64,000 nucleotides of DNA from an uncultured Eggerthella sp. (GTDB lineage: Bacteria > Actinomycetota > Coriobacteriia > Coriobacteriales > Eggerthellaceae): assembly GCA_937998355.1 (NCBI GenBank), contig CALLDI010000005.1, positions 1-64,000 on the forward strand, read 5' to 3'. Made by a program: the position numbers and the translations under genes. Within the stretch, counting starts at the first letter, position 1, and each line of letters begins with the position of its first letter. The notes beneath the pieces were generated by a model. The model saw nothing but the letters and a program-made list of their open reading frames with translations, was not told the origin of the DNA and searched no databases. This document shows positions 17,101 to 23,967 of this stretch, piece after piece.

Positions 17101-18369
17101 CTATTCTCCTTCCATGCAGATGAGCTCGCGCTCGATCAGGTAGTCGTGAAGTTCGGCGGTATCGGTCGGGCACATCCCCATGACCGCATCGCAGAGCTCG
17201 TACCAGCCAAGGCGATCCATCTGGCTTGGATTGGACGCCTTGACCAGGTGGCAAAGCCCGCTTACGAACTGGAGCGTCGCGAGTATCGTGTCGGCCTTGA
17301 GCGTGCCGCGGAACATCCGGAACTCGATGGTGTGCTCGTTGGCGATGTTCACCGCGTGGTAGCGGTCGCCCTTCGCGTACCGGCTCACCGACTTCGCCTT
17401 CATCATCCAGCCGCCGTCGGACTTGGGCGCGTTGCAGCGCGGGGCCCAGCGGTTGATCTGCTCGCGCTTCCTGCGGGAGAAGTAGATGATGGGCTCGAAG
17501 AGCCGATCGACCGTCTCGATGAGCTTGAGCTCGGTGAGCTCTTGCGCCATCCCGGTCTTGCCGAAGAAGTCGCGACTCACATGGACGTGCAGCCCGCAGG
17601 TCGAGGTGTCGTGGCTTTGCATCCCCTCTGCGAGCGCTGCCTCGCAGATGTCGCGCCACATCTTCTTTCCCGCATCCGACATCATGTACTCGGGGCTCAT
17701 GGGATGCGTCACGAGCTCACAGCCCTCGTCGAGGCTTCCGTCGTGCTTGAAGTAGAGGAAGTCGCGCCCGTACATCGACCCTATGCGCGTCGCCGCTGCC
17801 TCCGCATCGCCCAGATCCATCTCGAGCTCCACGCCCAGGTAGAGGCCGGTCGGCTCCGAATCGGGCGCGTCGCGGAATATCGGTGCGGGCTTGAAGTAGT
17901 AGGACTGGATGGACTGCCCGTTGTCGTAGGAGGAGCAGGACCAGCAGTAGCGCCCGCTCTCGGTCTGGCGCGTGTCGCTCGTGCGGAACAGCTGCCCGCA
18001 GCAGTCGCATCGCGAGAAGCTAGGGAGGCACTCGTCGCAGACGGCGCGTCCGTTGTGCGCGGTCGCTGGCGGATGGAGCTCGGTCTCGTGGAGCTGGCCG
18101 CAGAAGCCGCATGTGTAGGTGAGTTCGTCGGCGCAGCTTCGGCAGAGGACGTGCGGCTCGGAGGTGGTGAGCATCTCCTCGGTGAGGTGGTAGCTGTCGC
18201 AATGATCGCATTGGGCGTATCTCGTTTCGGCGCAGCTCGGGCAGACGTCTTGGATCGGAGAGCTCGCGGGCTCGAAGATGGTCTCGCAATGCCTGCAGAA
18301 GCTCAGCAGAGCCTCGCTCTGGGGAGGGTTGGCTCGCCTCGCTCTGGTTCTCGTGGCAGTTCTTGGCAT
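17101..18369 (-). CDS. Amidoligase-family protein with N-terminal zinc ribbons
   Basis: A 422-residue protein. The first 150 residues hold several CxxC pairs (FCRHCETIFE, DVCPSCAE, QCDHCDSYH, LCRSCADE, TCGFCGQLH, RCDCCGQLF, YCWSCSS), a row of zinc-ribbon or treble-clef-like modules. The rest matches the putative amidoligase family (COOH-NH2 ligase, related to glutamine synthetase): GLYLGVELEMDLGDAEA, YFKHDGSLDEGCELVTHP, CGLHVHVSRDFFG and TIEFRMFRGTLK. Comparative studies by Iyer, Aravind and colleagues linked such ligases to class II amidotransferases, matching the neighbour here. The substrate is unknown. ATG 18369 has GAAAGGGG upstream; leader copy B precedes it. Confidence 0.8.
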   Translation of the reverse strand: MPRTATRTRARRANPPQSEALLSFCRHCETIFEPASSPIQDVCPSCAETRYAQCDHCDSYHLTEEMLTTSEPHVLCRSCADELTYTCGFCGQLHETELHPPATAHNGRAVCDECLPSFSRCDCCGQLFRTSDTRQTESGRYCWSCSSYDNGQSIQSYYFKPAPIFRDAPDSEPTGLYLGVELEMDLGDAEAAATRIGSMYGRDFLYFKHDGSLDEGCELVTHPMSPEYMMSDAGKKMWRDICEAALAEGMQSHDTSTCGLHVHVSRDFFGKTGMAQELTELKLIETVDRLFEPIIYFSRRKREQINRWAPRCNAPKSDGGWMMKAKSVSRYAKGDRYHAVNIANEHTIEFRMFRGTLKADTILATLQFVSGLCHLVKASNPSQMDRLGWYELCDAVMGMCPTDTAELHDYLIERELICMEGE

Positions 18370-18423
18370 TTGGATCGCCCCTTTCTTTTGCGTGCCTTGC
18401 ACGCCCGGGAGCGCAGGTGACGT

Positions 18424-18534
18424 GCGGACGCGGCAAGGGAGGAAGCGAAACCCGGCAGGGCTGGAGTTTTTCTCCGGTCTCGCGAAAGAGGTATCACCGA
18501 GAAAAAGTTTTCGCGGCCCTTGCGCGGATGCGCG
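18424..18534 (-). ncRNA. Repeated structured leader element, copy B
   Basis: On the minus strand it reads GCGCAAGGGCCGCGAAAA then CTTTTTCTCGGT, a loop, ACCGGAGAAAAA (an 11-12 bp inner helix), then CCGGGTTTCGCTTCC and CCCTTGC closing on the outer arm. It ends about 55 bases before the amidoligase start. The same blocks occur in copies A and C, while the inner helices differ in sequence. Confidence 0.6.
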
Positions 18535-18764
18535 TGCGCCTGCGAGCATGCGGGTTGCTAGGTGCGCTGAAAGGGCGGTCAGGCAAGACAGAGCCTGCGA
18601 ATGAAGAGCAGGAACGAATCCGCCCTAGAGCGCTCGTGCACTGATTCTGCCCATGCATTGCGCGTCATCCGAAGTCTGGGAATTTCCACCCGGCCCGAAA
18701 AAAACCACAGTCTGTTCGATTGACGGATTCTCCCAATGGGTCCATTATTAGAAACCTTACAATA

Positions 18765-18776
18765 GAACAGATGTTC
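18765..18776. promoter_or_regulatory. LexA (SOS) box
   Basis: GAACAGATGTTC matches the Gram-positive LexA consensus GAAC-N4-GTTC. It lies 22 bases before the TTG start of the Y-family polymerase gene, where it would block transcription until DNA damage. Confidence 0.75.
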
Positions 18777-18797
18777 CCATACTGAGGAGGTGCCCCG

Positions 18798-20072
18798 TTG
18801 CGCGAGCGTGTCATAATGCATATCGACATGAACGCCTTCTACGCGTCTGTGGCCCAGCACCTCGACCCAAAGATAAGGAACAAGCCGGTGGCCGTGGCCG
18901 GGGACCCGGAGCGCCGCAACGGCATCATCCTCGCGAAGTCGCGGGAGGCCAAGGCATGCGGGGTGAAGACCGCAGAGGCGATATGGCAGGCCAGGCAGAA
19001 GTGCCCGGATCTCATCATGGTCCCTCCCGATTACTCCGCATACAAGCGCTATTCAACGCTGGCGCGCATGATTTACTACGAGTACACGAACCAGGTGGAG
19101 CCGTTCGGGCTCGACGAGTCCTGGATAGATGTGACGGGGTCGCTCTCGCTGTTCGGGGGCAGCCCCATGCTCATAGCCCGCGAGATCTCGGAGCGCGTGA
19201 AGGGCGAGCTGGGCCTCGCGGTGTCGGTCGGCGTCTCCTGGAACAAGGTGTTCGCGAAGCTCGGGAGCGACACCGACCCCGGTGACGGCATTATCGCGAT
19301 CACGAGGGACAACTTCAAGGAAGTCGCATGGCCGATGCCCGCGTCCGAGATGGTGTACGTGGGGCCTGCGACTGCCCGCAAGCTTAGATCGGCAGGATAC
19401 GAGACGATTGGGGACCTGGCGCATGCCGGGGACTACTTCCTCGACAAGAGGTTCGGCAAGATAGGCAGGATGCTGCGCTCGTTCGCGCGCGGAGAGGACC
19501 CGAGTCCCGTGAGGGTCATGGATCCGGCCAAGGCTGACGTTGACTACGTGGTGAAGGGCATCGGAAACGGGCTCACGGCACCGCATGACCTCGTTTGCGA
19601 GGCCGACGTGGAGGCGCTCGTGTGGCTCCTGGCGGAGTCGGTCTCCCAGCGCCTGAGGGAGTCGCATCTCAGGTGCAGGGCCATATCCATAGGAGTAAGA
19701 CGCGCATCGGATCTGACCGGCTACACCAGGCAGACGACCCTGCGCGTGCCCACGTGCCTGACCTCGGACGTGGCGAACGTCGCCATGGGCCTCATCTGCG
19801 CCAACCAGCCGCTCGACGAGGAGCATGCCATCCGCGCGATCCACGTGAGGACCACGAACCTCTCCTCGATGCTGGAGCCTACGCAGCACGACATATTCGG
19901 CGACGTCGAGAAGGCGTACAAGTTGGAGAGGCTCGACCTCGCGATAGACGAGCTGCGCCGCCGCTTCGGGAACAAGTGCGTGCATCGCGCCGTGGAGCTT
20001 ACGGACGAGGTGATGTCCGGTCTGGACATCAAGCGCGACAACACCGTCCATCCCGTAGGGTTCTTGAGGTAG
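18798..20072 (+). CDS. Y-family DNA polymerase (DinB/UmuC type)
   Basis: A 424-residue translesion polymerase. MHIDMNAFYASV gives the first catalytic Asp (D10), and EPFGLDESWIDV gives D106 and E107; KVFAKLGSDT lies in the palm, thumb helix-hairpin features follow (YVGPATARKLRSAGYETIGDLA), and the C-terminal little finger starts near residue 235. It starts at TTG 18798 with GAGGAGG eight bases upstream; the next ATG at 18816 would shorten the conserved start. A LexA box sits immediately upstream. It forms an operon with a small unknown protein and an SRAP protein, a damage-tolerance set carried by a mobile element. Confidence 0.93.
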   Translation: MRERVIMHIDMNAFYASVAQHLDPKIRNKPVAVAGDPERRNGIILAKSREAKACGVKTAEAIWQARQKCPDLIMVPPDYSAYKRYSTLARMIYYEYTNQVEPFGLDESWIDVTGSLSLFGGSPMLIAREISERVKGELGLAVSVGVSWNKVFAKLGSDTDPGDGIIAITRDNFKEVAWPMPASEMVYVGPATARKLRSAGYETIGDLAHAGDYFLDKRFGKIGRMLRSFARGEDPSPVRVMDPAKADVDYVVKGIGNGLTAPHDLVCEADVEALVWLLAESVSQRLRESHLRCRAISIGVRRASDLTGYTRQTTLRVPTCLTSDVANVAMGLICANQPLDEEHAIRAIHVRTTNLSSMLEPTQHDIFGDVEKAYKLERLDLAIDELRRRFGNKCVHRAVELTDEVMSGLDIKRDNTVHPVGFLR

Positions 20073-20075
20073 GCG

Positions 20076-20357
20076 GTGGCCATGGTTCAGGGAATAGACG
20101 GAAGGGTGAAGCGCTACGTCTGCGTGACTGCCCGAATTGACGAGGACGGCAGGACGCGCCCCATGTCGGTTCAGTGGTGGAACGGGGAGACATACCCGAT
20201 AGAGAAGGTGGTCTCGGTTTGCCGCCGTTCTTCCAAGCGCGTAGGGGGCGACGGGATCTGCTACACCATTATCATTAACGGCAAGGAGACCTTCCTCTAC
20301 TACGAGGACCCGCGCTGGTTCGTAGAGGAAAAGGTCGTTGAAGGGCATATCTGCTGA
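20076..20357 (+). CDS. Small protein of unknown function in SOS operon
   Basis: A 93-residue protein starting three bases after the polymerase stop. It is predicted beta-rich, with VKRYVCVTARIDEDGRTRPM, SVQWWNGETYPIEKV and CYTIIINGKETFLYYED. I recognise no family. The position between a Y-family polymerase and an SRAP gene under one LexA box suggests an accessory role in lesion bypass, by context only. GTG 20076 or ATG 20082 may be the start. Confidence 0.75.
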   Translation: MAMVQGIDGRVKRYVCVTARIDEDGRTRPMSVQWWNGETYPIEKVVSVCRRSSKRVGGDGICYTIIINGKETFLYYEDPRWFVEEKVVEGHIC

Positions 20358-20372
20358 AGCGAGGTCATGGTC

Positions 20373-20996
20373 ATGTGTGGAAGATGCGTCGTATTCACCT
20401 TCGATGAGGTCCTTGAAATCATCAAGGAGATCGAGGTTGGAACGCCGTTCAGCTTCGAGCCCGACTGGCCCGCGCGCAGGCTCCAGGCATATCCCAAGTC
20501 CGCTGCGTCGCTGATCGTGCCAGAGTTCGATACGGCATTGGGCGTGACTTCGCTTCGCGAGGGAAGCCTCTCCGCACGAGACTTCACGTGGGGATTCGAG
20601 GAATCGTGGAAGCCGGGCGTGGTCTTCAACACCCGCATCGAGAGCGCGATGAAGCCGACGTGGCGAGACTCCATAGAACATCGTCGCTGCATCATCCCGG
20701 TATCGGCGTTCTATGAGACGCACAAGGACGAGACGGTCGTGTCACAGAGGACAGGCAAGCCCGTCAAGCGCCAGTACGAGTTCCGCGTTCCTGGGCAAAA
20801 CGTCATATTGATCGGCGGGATATGGAGGGGCGAGAGTTTCTCGATGGTGACGACAGAAGCGAACGAGGACATGGCACCGATTCATCGCCGGATGCCGCTC
20901 GTCGTGAGACAAGAGGAGCTTCCTCTCTGGCTGGGGCCCGGCTACCAAGAGCTGGCAGACCGCTCGTCAATCAAGCTGGAAGTCGAGCCTGTCTAG
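20373..20996 (+). CDS. SRAP (SOS response-associated peptidase, YedK/HMCES) protein
   Basis: A 207-residue protein beginning MCGR, so Cys2 becomes the N-terminal residue that forms a thiazolidine crosslink to abasic sites in single-stranded DNA. Other family marks are the Asn in VVFNTRIESA, the Glu in CIIPVSAFYET and the His in APIHRRMPLVV. I start at ATG 20373, because only this start gives the required terminal Cys. It shields abasic sites, fitting the translesion polymerase upstream. It converges on the gene at 20993 and their stops overlap in CTAG. Confidence 0.9.
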   Translation: MCGRCVVFTFDEVLEIIKEIEVGTPFSFEPDWPARRLQAYPKSAASLIVPEFDTALGVTSLREGSLSARDFTWGFEESWKPGVVFNTRIESAMKPTWRDSIEHRRCIIPVSAFYETHKDETVVSQRTGKPVKRQYEFRVPGQNVILIGGIWRGESFSMVTTEANEDMAPIHRRMPLVVRQEELPLWLGPGYQELADRSSIKLEVEPV

Positions 20997-21292
20997 AAGT
21001 TGCAGCTGGGACAAATTGTCTCAGCGATAGAAACAATTGCAGCGAAGCCGAGCTCGCTTGTTGTCTCGAAGGGCACATCGAAGACGAGATCGACGATGAT
21101 GGCGCGTCGCGGCAGTCGTACGCCGCGTTTCTTCATTGCGGCTAACAGCAGGGCCTTGATCTCGCTGGCAGCTCGGTCTGTCACGCTACTTATGCGGAGG
21201 CGTGGCACTCCCGGCATCATCGTGGTCGTTGCCGATATGCATCGTGTGAGCCCGCCTTCGGTGATGACGCTAGCGATCGTCGTGCTGTCCAT
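20993..21292 (-). CDS. Stand-alone ComM/YifB-like N-terminal domain protein
   Basis: A 99-residue protein resembling the N-terminal S5-like domain of ComM/YifB Mg-chelatase-type ATPases: GVPRLRISSVTDRAASEIKA, LLLAAMKKRGVRLPRRAIIV and the end region ELGFAAIVSIAETI correspond to the LPGF.IVGL..., ...LP..RI.VNL... and FDLPIAL segments. No ATPase domain follows. GAGGAG precedes ATG 21292 and the gene starts 12 bases after the upstream stop, so it is translated as part of a two-gene unit. Function unknown. Palindrome copy 2 lies inside its last codons. Confidence 0.55.
   Translation of the reverse strand: MDSTTIASVITEGGLTRCISATTTMMPGVPRLRISSVTDRAASEIKALLLAAMKKRGVRLPRRAIIVDLVFDVPFETTSELGFAAIVSIAETICPSCNF
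21005..21025. repeat. Palindrome copy 2 (CTGGGACAAATTG type)
   Basis: GCTGGGACAA and TTGTCTCAGC are near-perfect arms around one base. It sits at the junction of convergent genes, where it may terminate the SOS operon, and overlaps the 3' coding end of the ComM-domain gene. Confidence 0.6.
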
Positions 21293-21304
21293 GGCAGGCT
21301 CCTC

Positions 21305-21682
21305 TCAGTTGGGGATGATCTCTATGGCGACCGACGGCTCGACATGCAGCGCGAGCGAGTCGTTCTCGTTGGCGGTGCTGAACTCGATGTCGCCCCACGA
21401 CTCTCCGATTCGGCAGAACTCGTAGGGATGTCCCTTGGTGGCTATCTCGGCCAGCGCCTCGACAACGTCATCCACCTCGCGAAACAGGCCGTCATACCAT
21501 TTGACGGCGTCCCATCCGAATACGACCGTGCCTCCCTCTTCCTCGAGATAGCCGGGCTTGACGTCTGAGCCGATGAGCGGATATTCGACCGAGACGCTCT
21601 CGTTCTTGAGATCCATTATCTCTAGCAGGGCGTCGTATCCCTCGCGCGTGGTGGCTATCTTGACTTCGCTTCTGTAGCCCAT
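21305..21682 (-). CDS. Conserved small protein of unknown function
   Basis: A 125-residue acidic protein, MGYRSEVKIATTREGYDALL, with VVFGWDAVKWYDG in the middle and SLALHVEPSVAIEIIPN at the end. Similar small proteins occur in accessory regions and phages, but I cannot assign a function. GGAAAGGAC precedes ATG 21682. It is followed directly by the ComM-domain gene. Confidence 0.75.
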   Translation of the reverse strand: MGYRSEVKIATTREGYDALLEIMDLKNESVSVEYPLIGSDVKPGYLEEEGGTVVFGWDAVKWYDGLFREVDDVVEALAEIATKGHPYEFCRIGESWGDIEFSTANENDSLALHVEPSVAIEIIPN

Positions 21683-21763
21683 GATTGTTGTCCTTTCCGC
21701 TATGGATTTGGATGAGTGAGGAAGCGCCGCCAGCCATGTCGAGCCGGCGGCGCTCGGGGCGAT

Positions 21764-22429
21764 CTACTTGCGAGGGACGATCCGGCACGTCTCGCCGTGC
21801 GGGTAGTTGTTCGGGTTCCACGAATAGTCGCCGTCGTGGTCGTAGCGCTGGACGTAAGCGACGCCCTTGCAGTCAGACCCGTTCACCATGCCGGTGCCGA
21901 AGCCCACGACCGGATACGCCTCGAGCTTGTCGTCCCCGCCGCGCATCCAGACCATGTCGCCGAGCTTCAGCTCAGACACGGGGATTTCGACGGAGTCCAG
22001 GTACGCTCCGAGGCGCTCCTCTTCGGGCATGCACTCGTCGAAGGCCTTGAGCATCTTGTCGAAGCCGTATTCGGATTGCTCTTGGGACTCGGGATAGGGG
22101 ATCATGCCGACCGCGTTGAAGTCCTCGTCGTAGTCGGTCGTGAGCCGCTCGACGATTCTCCAGCCGTCGATGACGTAGATGCCGTTGTCGCCCGGATCCA
22201 TCCGTCGGTCGGTCGTGTACGGGCCGATGCCGACGCCAAGCGTGCCGCCGAAGAAGTTGCCGAGCACCTGGCACAGCCGGGCCCAGCCGTACGAGTCGGA
22301 GCTGGGCGGGCGGAAGCCCTTCAGCTCGCAGTACTTGAGGAGCGGCTGGATCGTGTCGCGCCCTCCGTTCCAGTGCACGTATAGTCCGATCTTGCGGTCT
22401 ACCGTTGTGATGACTGCTCGATTTCCCAT
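21764..22429 (-). CDS. Mobile-element protein of unknown function
   Basis: A 221-residue protein starting MGNRAVITTVDRKIGLYVHW, with IQPLLKYCELKGFRPP and GWARLCQVLGNFFGG. This start and layout occur in hypothetical proteins of conjugative elements of gut anaerobes; no activity is known to me. I chose ATG 22429, behind AGGAGGT. Leader copy C lies about 75 bases upstream. Confidence 0.8.
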   Translation of the reverse strand: MGNRAVITTVDRKIGLYVHWNGGRDTIQPLLKYCELKGFRPPSSDSYGWARLCQVLGNFFGGTLGVGIGPYTTDRRMDPGDNGIYVIDGWRIVERLTTDYDEDFNAVGMIPYPESQEQSEYGFDKMLKAFDECMPEEERLGAYLDSVEIPVSELKLGDMVWMRGGDDKLEAYPVVGFGTGMVNGSDCKGVAYVQRYDHDGDYSWNPNNYPHGETCRIVPRK

Positions 22430-22501
22430 GGTTTGCGACCTCCTATGTCTGCGGCGAGGCCTCATGCCTTCGCCTTTCGAGCGGAGAGCTGCCGGGGTTC
22501 T

Positions 22502-22608
22502 GGCCAAGGCGCAAGGGGGAAATGCGAAAACCCGGAGGGCCTAAGAGTTTTGTCGCTTGCAAAGATGATCGCATCGGGTAAAAGTTTTTCGCGGCCCTTG
22601 CACCGGGC
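22502..22608 (-). ncRNA. Repeated structured leader element, copy C
   Basis: On the minus strand it reads GTGCAAGGGCCGCGAAAAAC, CTTTTACCCGATGCG, a variable loop, then GGCCCTCCGGGTTTTCGC and CCCCTTGCGC closing the outer helix. It shows the same conserved blocks as copies A and B and the same position before a minus-strand gene. Confidence 0.6.
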
Positions 22609-22699
22609 AGGTTCTCGGCAACTCTTCTAGCCAGAAGGAGAAGGGGTCTTCGCCAGGGCAGGTCGCGGGAGATGCGCAGGCGGCTATCAGTAGATTACT

Positions 22700-22727
22700 A
22701 GACACAAAAGCTGTAAAATATGTGTCT
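22700..22727. promoter_or_regulatory. Inverted repeat at orphan AbiEi promoter
   Basis: AGACACA (22700-22706) and TGTGTCT (22721-22727) are perfect arms around a 14-base AT-rich spacer with TGTAAAAT. It ends 18 bases before the GTG start. AbiEi antitoxins repress their own promoters through inverted repeats, so this is a probable operator. Confidence 0.6.
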
Positions 22728-22745
22728 GAAAATCTAGGAGGGCCA

Positions 22746-23345
22746 GTGACCGAATCTATAGCGGAGCATATCGAGGAGCTTGGAGGCGTGGCAACGTCCG
22801 CGCAGCTCAAGGAGGCTGGGTTTGCGCCCGGCGTGATCGAGTACGCCCTGAACAGCGGAAAGATTGACAGGCTCACACGCGGCGTCTACTGCTCGCTCGA
22901 CATGTTCGACGACGAGTTCGCGGCTGTCACGATGCGCTGGCCGAAGTGCATTCTATCGCACGGCACGGCACTGTATCTGCTGGGGCTCTCAGACCGCGCG
23001 CCCGGCAACCTGAGCGTCAGTGTCCCTCGGGGATATAATCCGCAGGAGCTGAGGCGAACCTATCCGGACATGAGGATCCATCGCGAGAGTGAGGGGCTAT
23101 ACGGCCTTGGCATGACGACGGTGAGAGACCCAATGGGGGTGACGGTTTCCGTCTACGATGCGGAGCGCTCCATAGCCGACATCATCAGGGAGAGGGCGAA
23201 GGGCACGGTCAACCCGCAGCTCGTGAGGGACGCCATGATCGGCTATTTCAGGAAGGACGACCGCGACCTGCCCAGGCTCGCGAAGATGTGCGAGGCGGTG
23301 GGCGTGCGCGATGAGCTGCAGAAGTATCTGGAGGTGCTTGGATGA
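22746..23345 (+). CDS. AbiEi-type antitoxin, orphan
   Basis: A 199-residue protein with an N-terminal winged helix (ESIAEHIEELGGVATSAQLK, then GVIEYALNSGKIDRLTRGVY) and the AbiEi C-terminal region starting KCILSHGTALYLLGLSDRAP. This is the antitoxin and autorepressor of type IV AbiE systems. GTG 22746 has AGGAGG just upstream. The stop overlaps an ATG at 23342 (ATGA) that would start the toxin, but that frame ends after 11 codons, so the nucleotidyltransferase partner has been deleted. Confidence 0.8.
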   Translation: MTESIAEHIEELGGVATSAQLKEAGFAPGVIEYALNSGKIDRLTRGVYCSLDMFDDEFAAVTMRWPKCILSHGTALYLLGLSDRAPGNLSVSVPRGYNPQELRRTYPDMRIHRESEGLYGLGMTTVRDPMGVTVSVYDAERSIADIIRERAKGTVNPQLVRDAMIGYFRKDDRDLPRLAKMCEAVGVRDELQKYLEVLG

Positions 23346-23377
23346 GCGCAATGAAAAGCGACGCCAGCCTCACTTGA
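23342..23377 (+). pseudogene. Start remnant of deleted AbiEii toxin gene
   Basis: ATG 23342 overlaps the AbiEi stop and opens MSAMKSDASLT before a TGA. The coupled start fits the first codons of an AbiEii gene, but the body is missing; the next sequence is the 3' end of an unrelated gene in the opposite direction. Confidence 0.35.
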
Positions 23378-23418
23378 AGACGACGGCAGGTTGCTGACTT
23401 GAAACTAACGCCAGAAGA

Positions 23419-23967
23419 CTAGCTATGCGACGATCGCCTGTACTTCTGCTTGCTGCTTCGGGGCTTGTCGGGGATGGTTCTCTCGATGAGACCTGCCTCC
23501 AGGGCGGGGTTCAAGTAGTTCTTAGTGAAATTGTTCCTGTCGGCGAGCCGCATGGCGTCCATGAGCTCCCTGCCGCTGAGCTCCTGATCGCCTAGGGCAT
23601 TCAAGAGGCTTGACACTTGTTGGGCGACTTGCTGGGTTGCGTTGTCGGGCAAGCTGTCTTCCAGGCGTTTCTCATCACGGACTTGCTGGGCGTCTTGGGG
23701 GGCAACACCGATGTTCATGTTCCAAAGCGTGACGAAGAAGAAGCCGGTCCTCTCCTCGAATCTGGGCATGAAGCGCTTTTCGTAGTTGTCTTCGTTCATG
23801 GTGGCCTGGCAAATCTTGCGAAGGCCGCTGCCGCGCCTCTCCATGAAGTGCATGCGCTGGAAGAGGTCGGCGAGCACCGGGTTTCTGCGCAGGCTCGGGA
23901 TGCTCTCCGTGAGTACGTCGTCGGGAATTCTTCCGCCTTCGAACATGGAACCCGGCGAGGTTAATCG
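23419..23967 (-). pseudogene. C-terminal remnant of an AlbA_2/GHKL ATPase-like regulator
   Basis: The frame starts without an N-terminal half. RLTSPGSMFEGGRIPDDVL and FMERRGSGLRKICQATMNED match the second half of the ATPase region of the family represented intact at 14847-16265. A linker with ATQQVAQQV follows, then a C-terminal helix region (LSGRELMDAMRLADRNNFTK). Upstream the frame meets a stop exactly where the AbiEii gene ends, so the 5' half was replaced by the AbiE pair. Confidence 0.7.

Noticed and set aside
17146..18420. Long plus-strand frame opposite the amidoligase gene
   Set aside because: It is a shadow of the GC-rich amidoligase coding strand, with no ribosome binding site and an Arg/Ala-rich translation without domain features.
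19053..20723. 556-codon minus-strand frame opposite the polymerase and SRAP genes
   Set aside because: It crosses three well-supported genes on the other strand, and its translation is Arg/His/Leu-rich without motifs.
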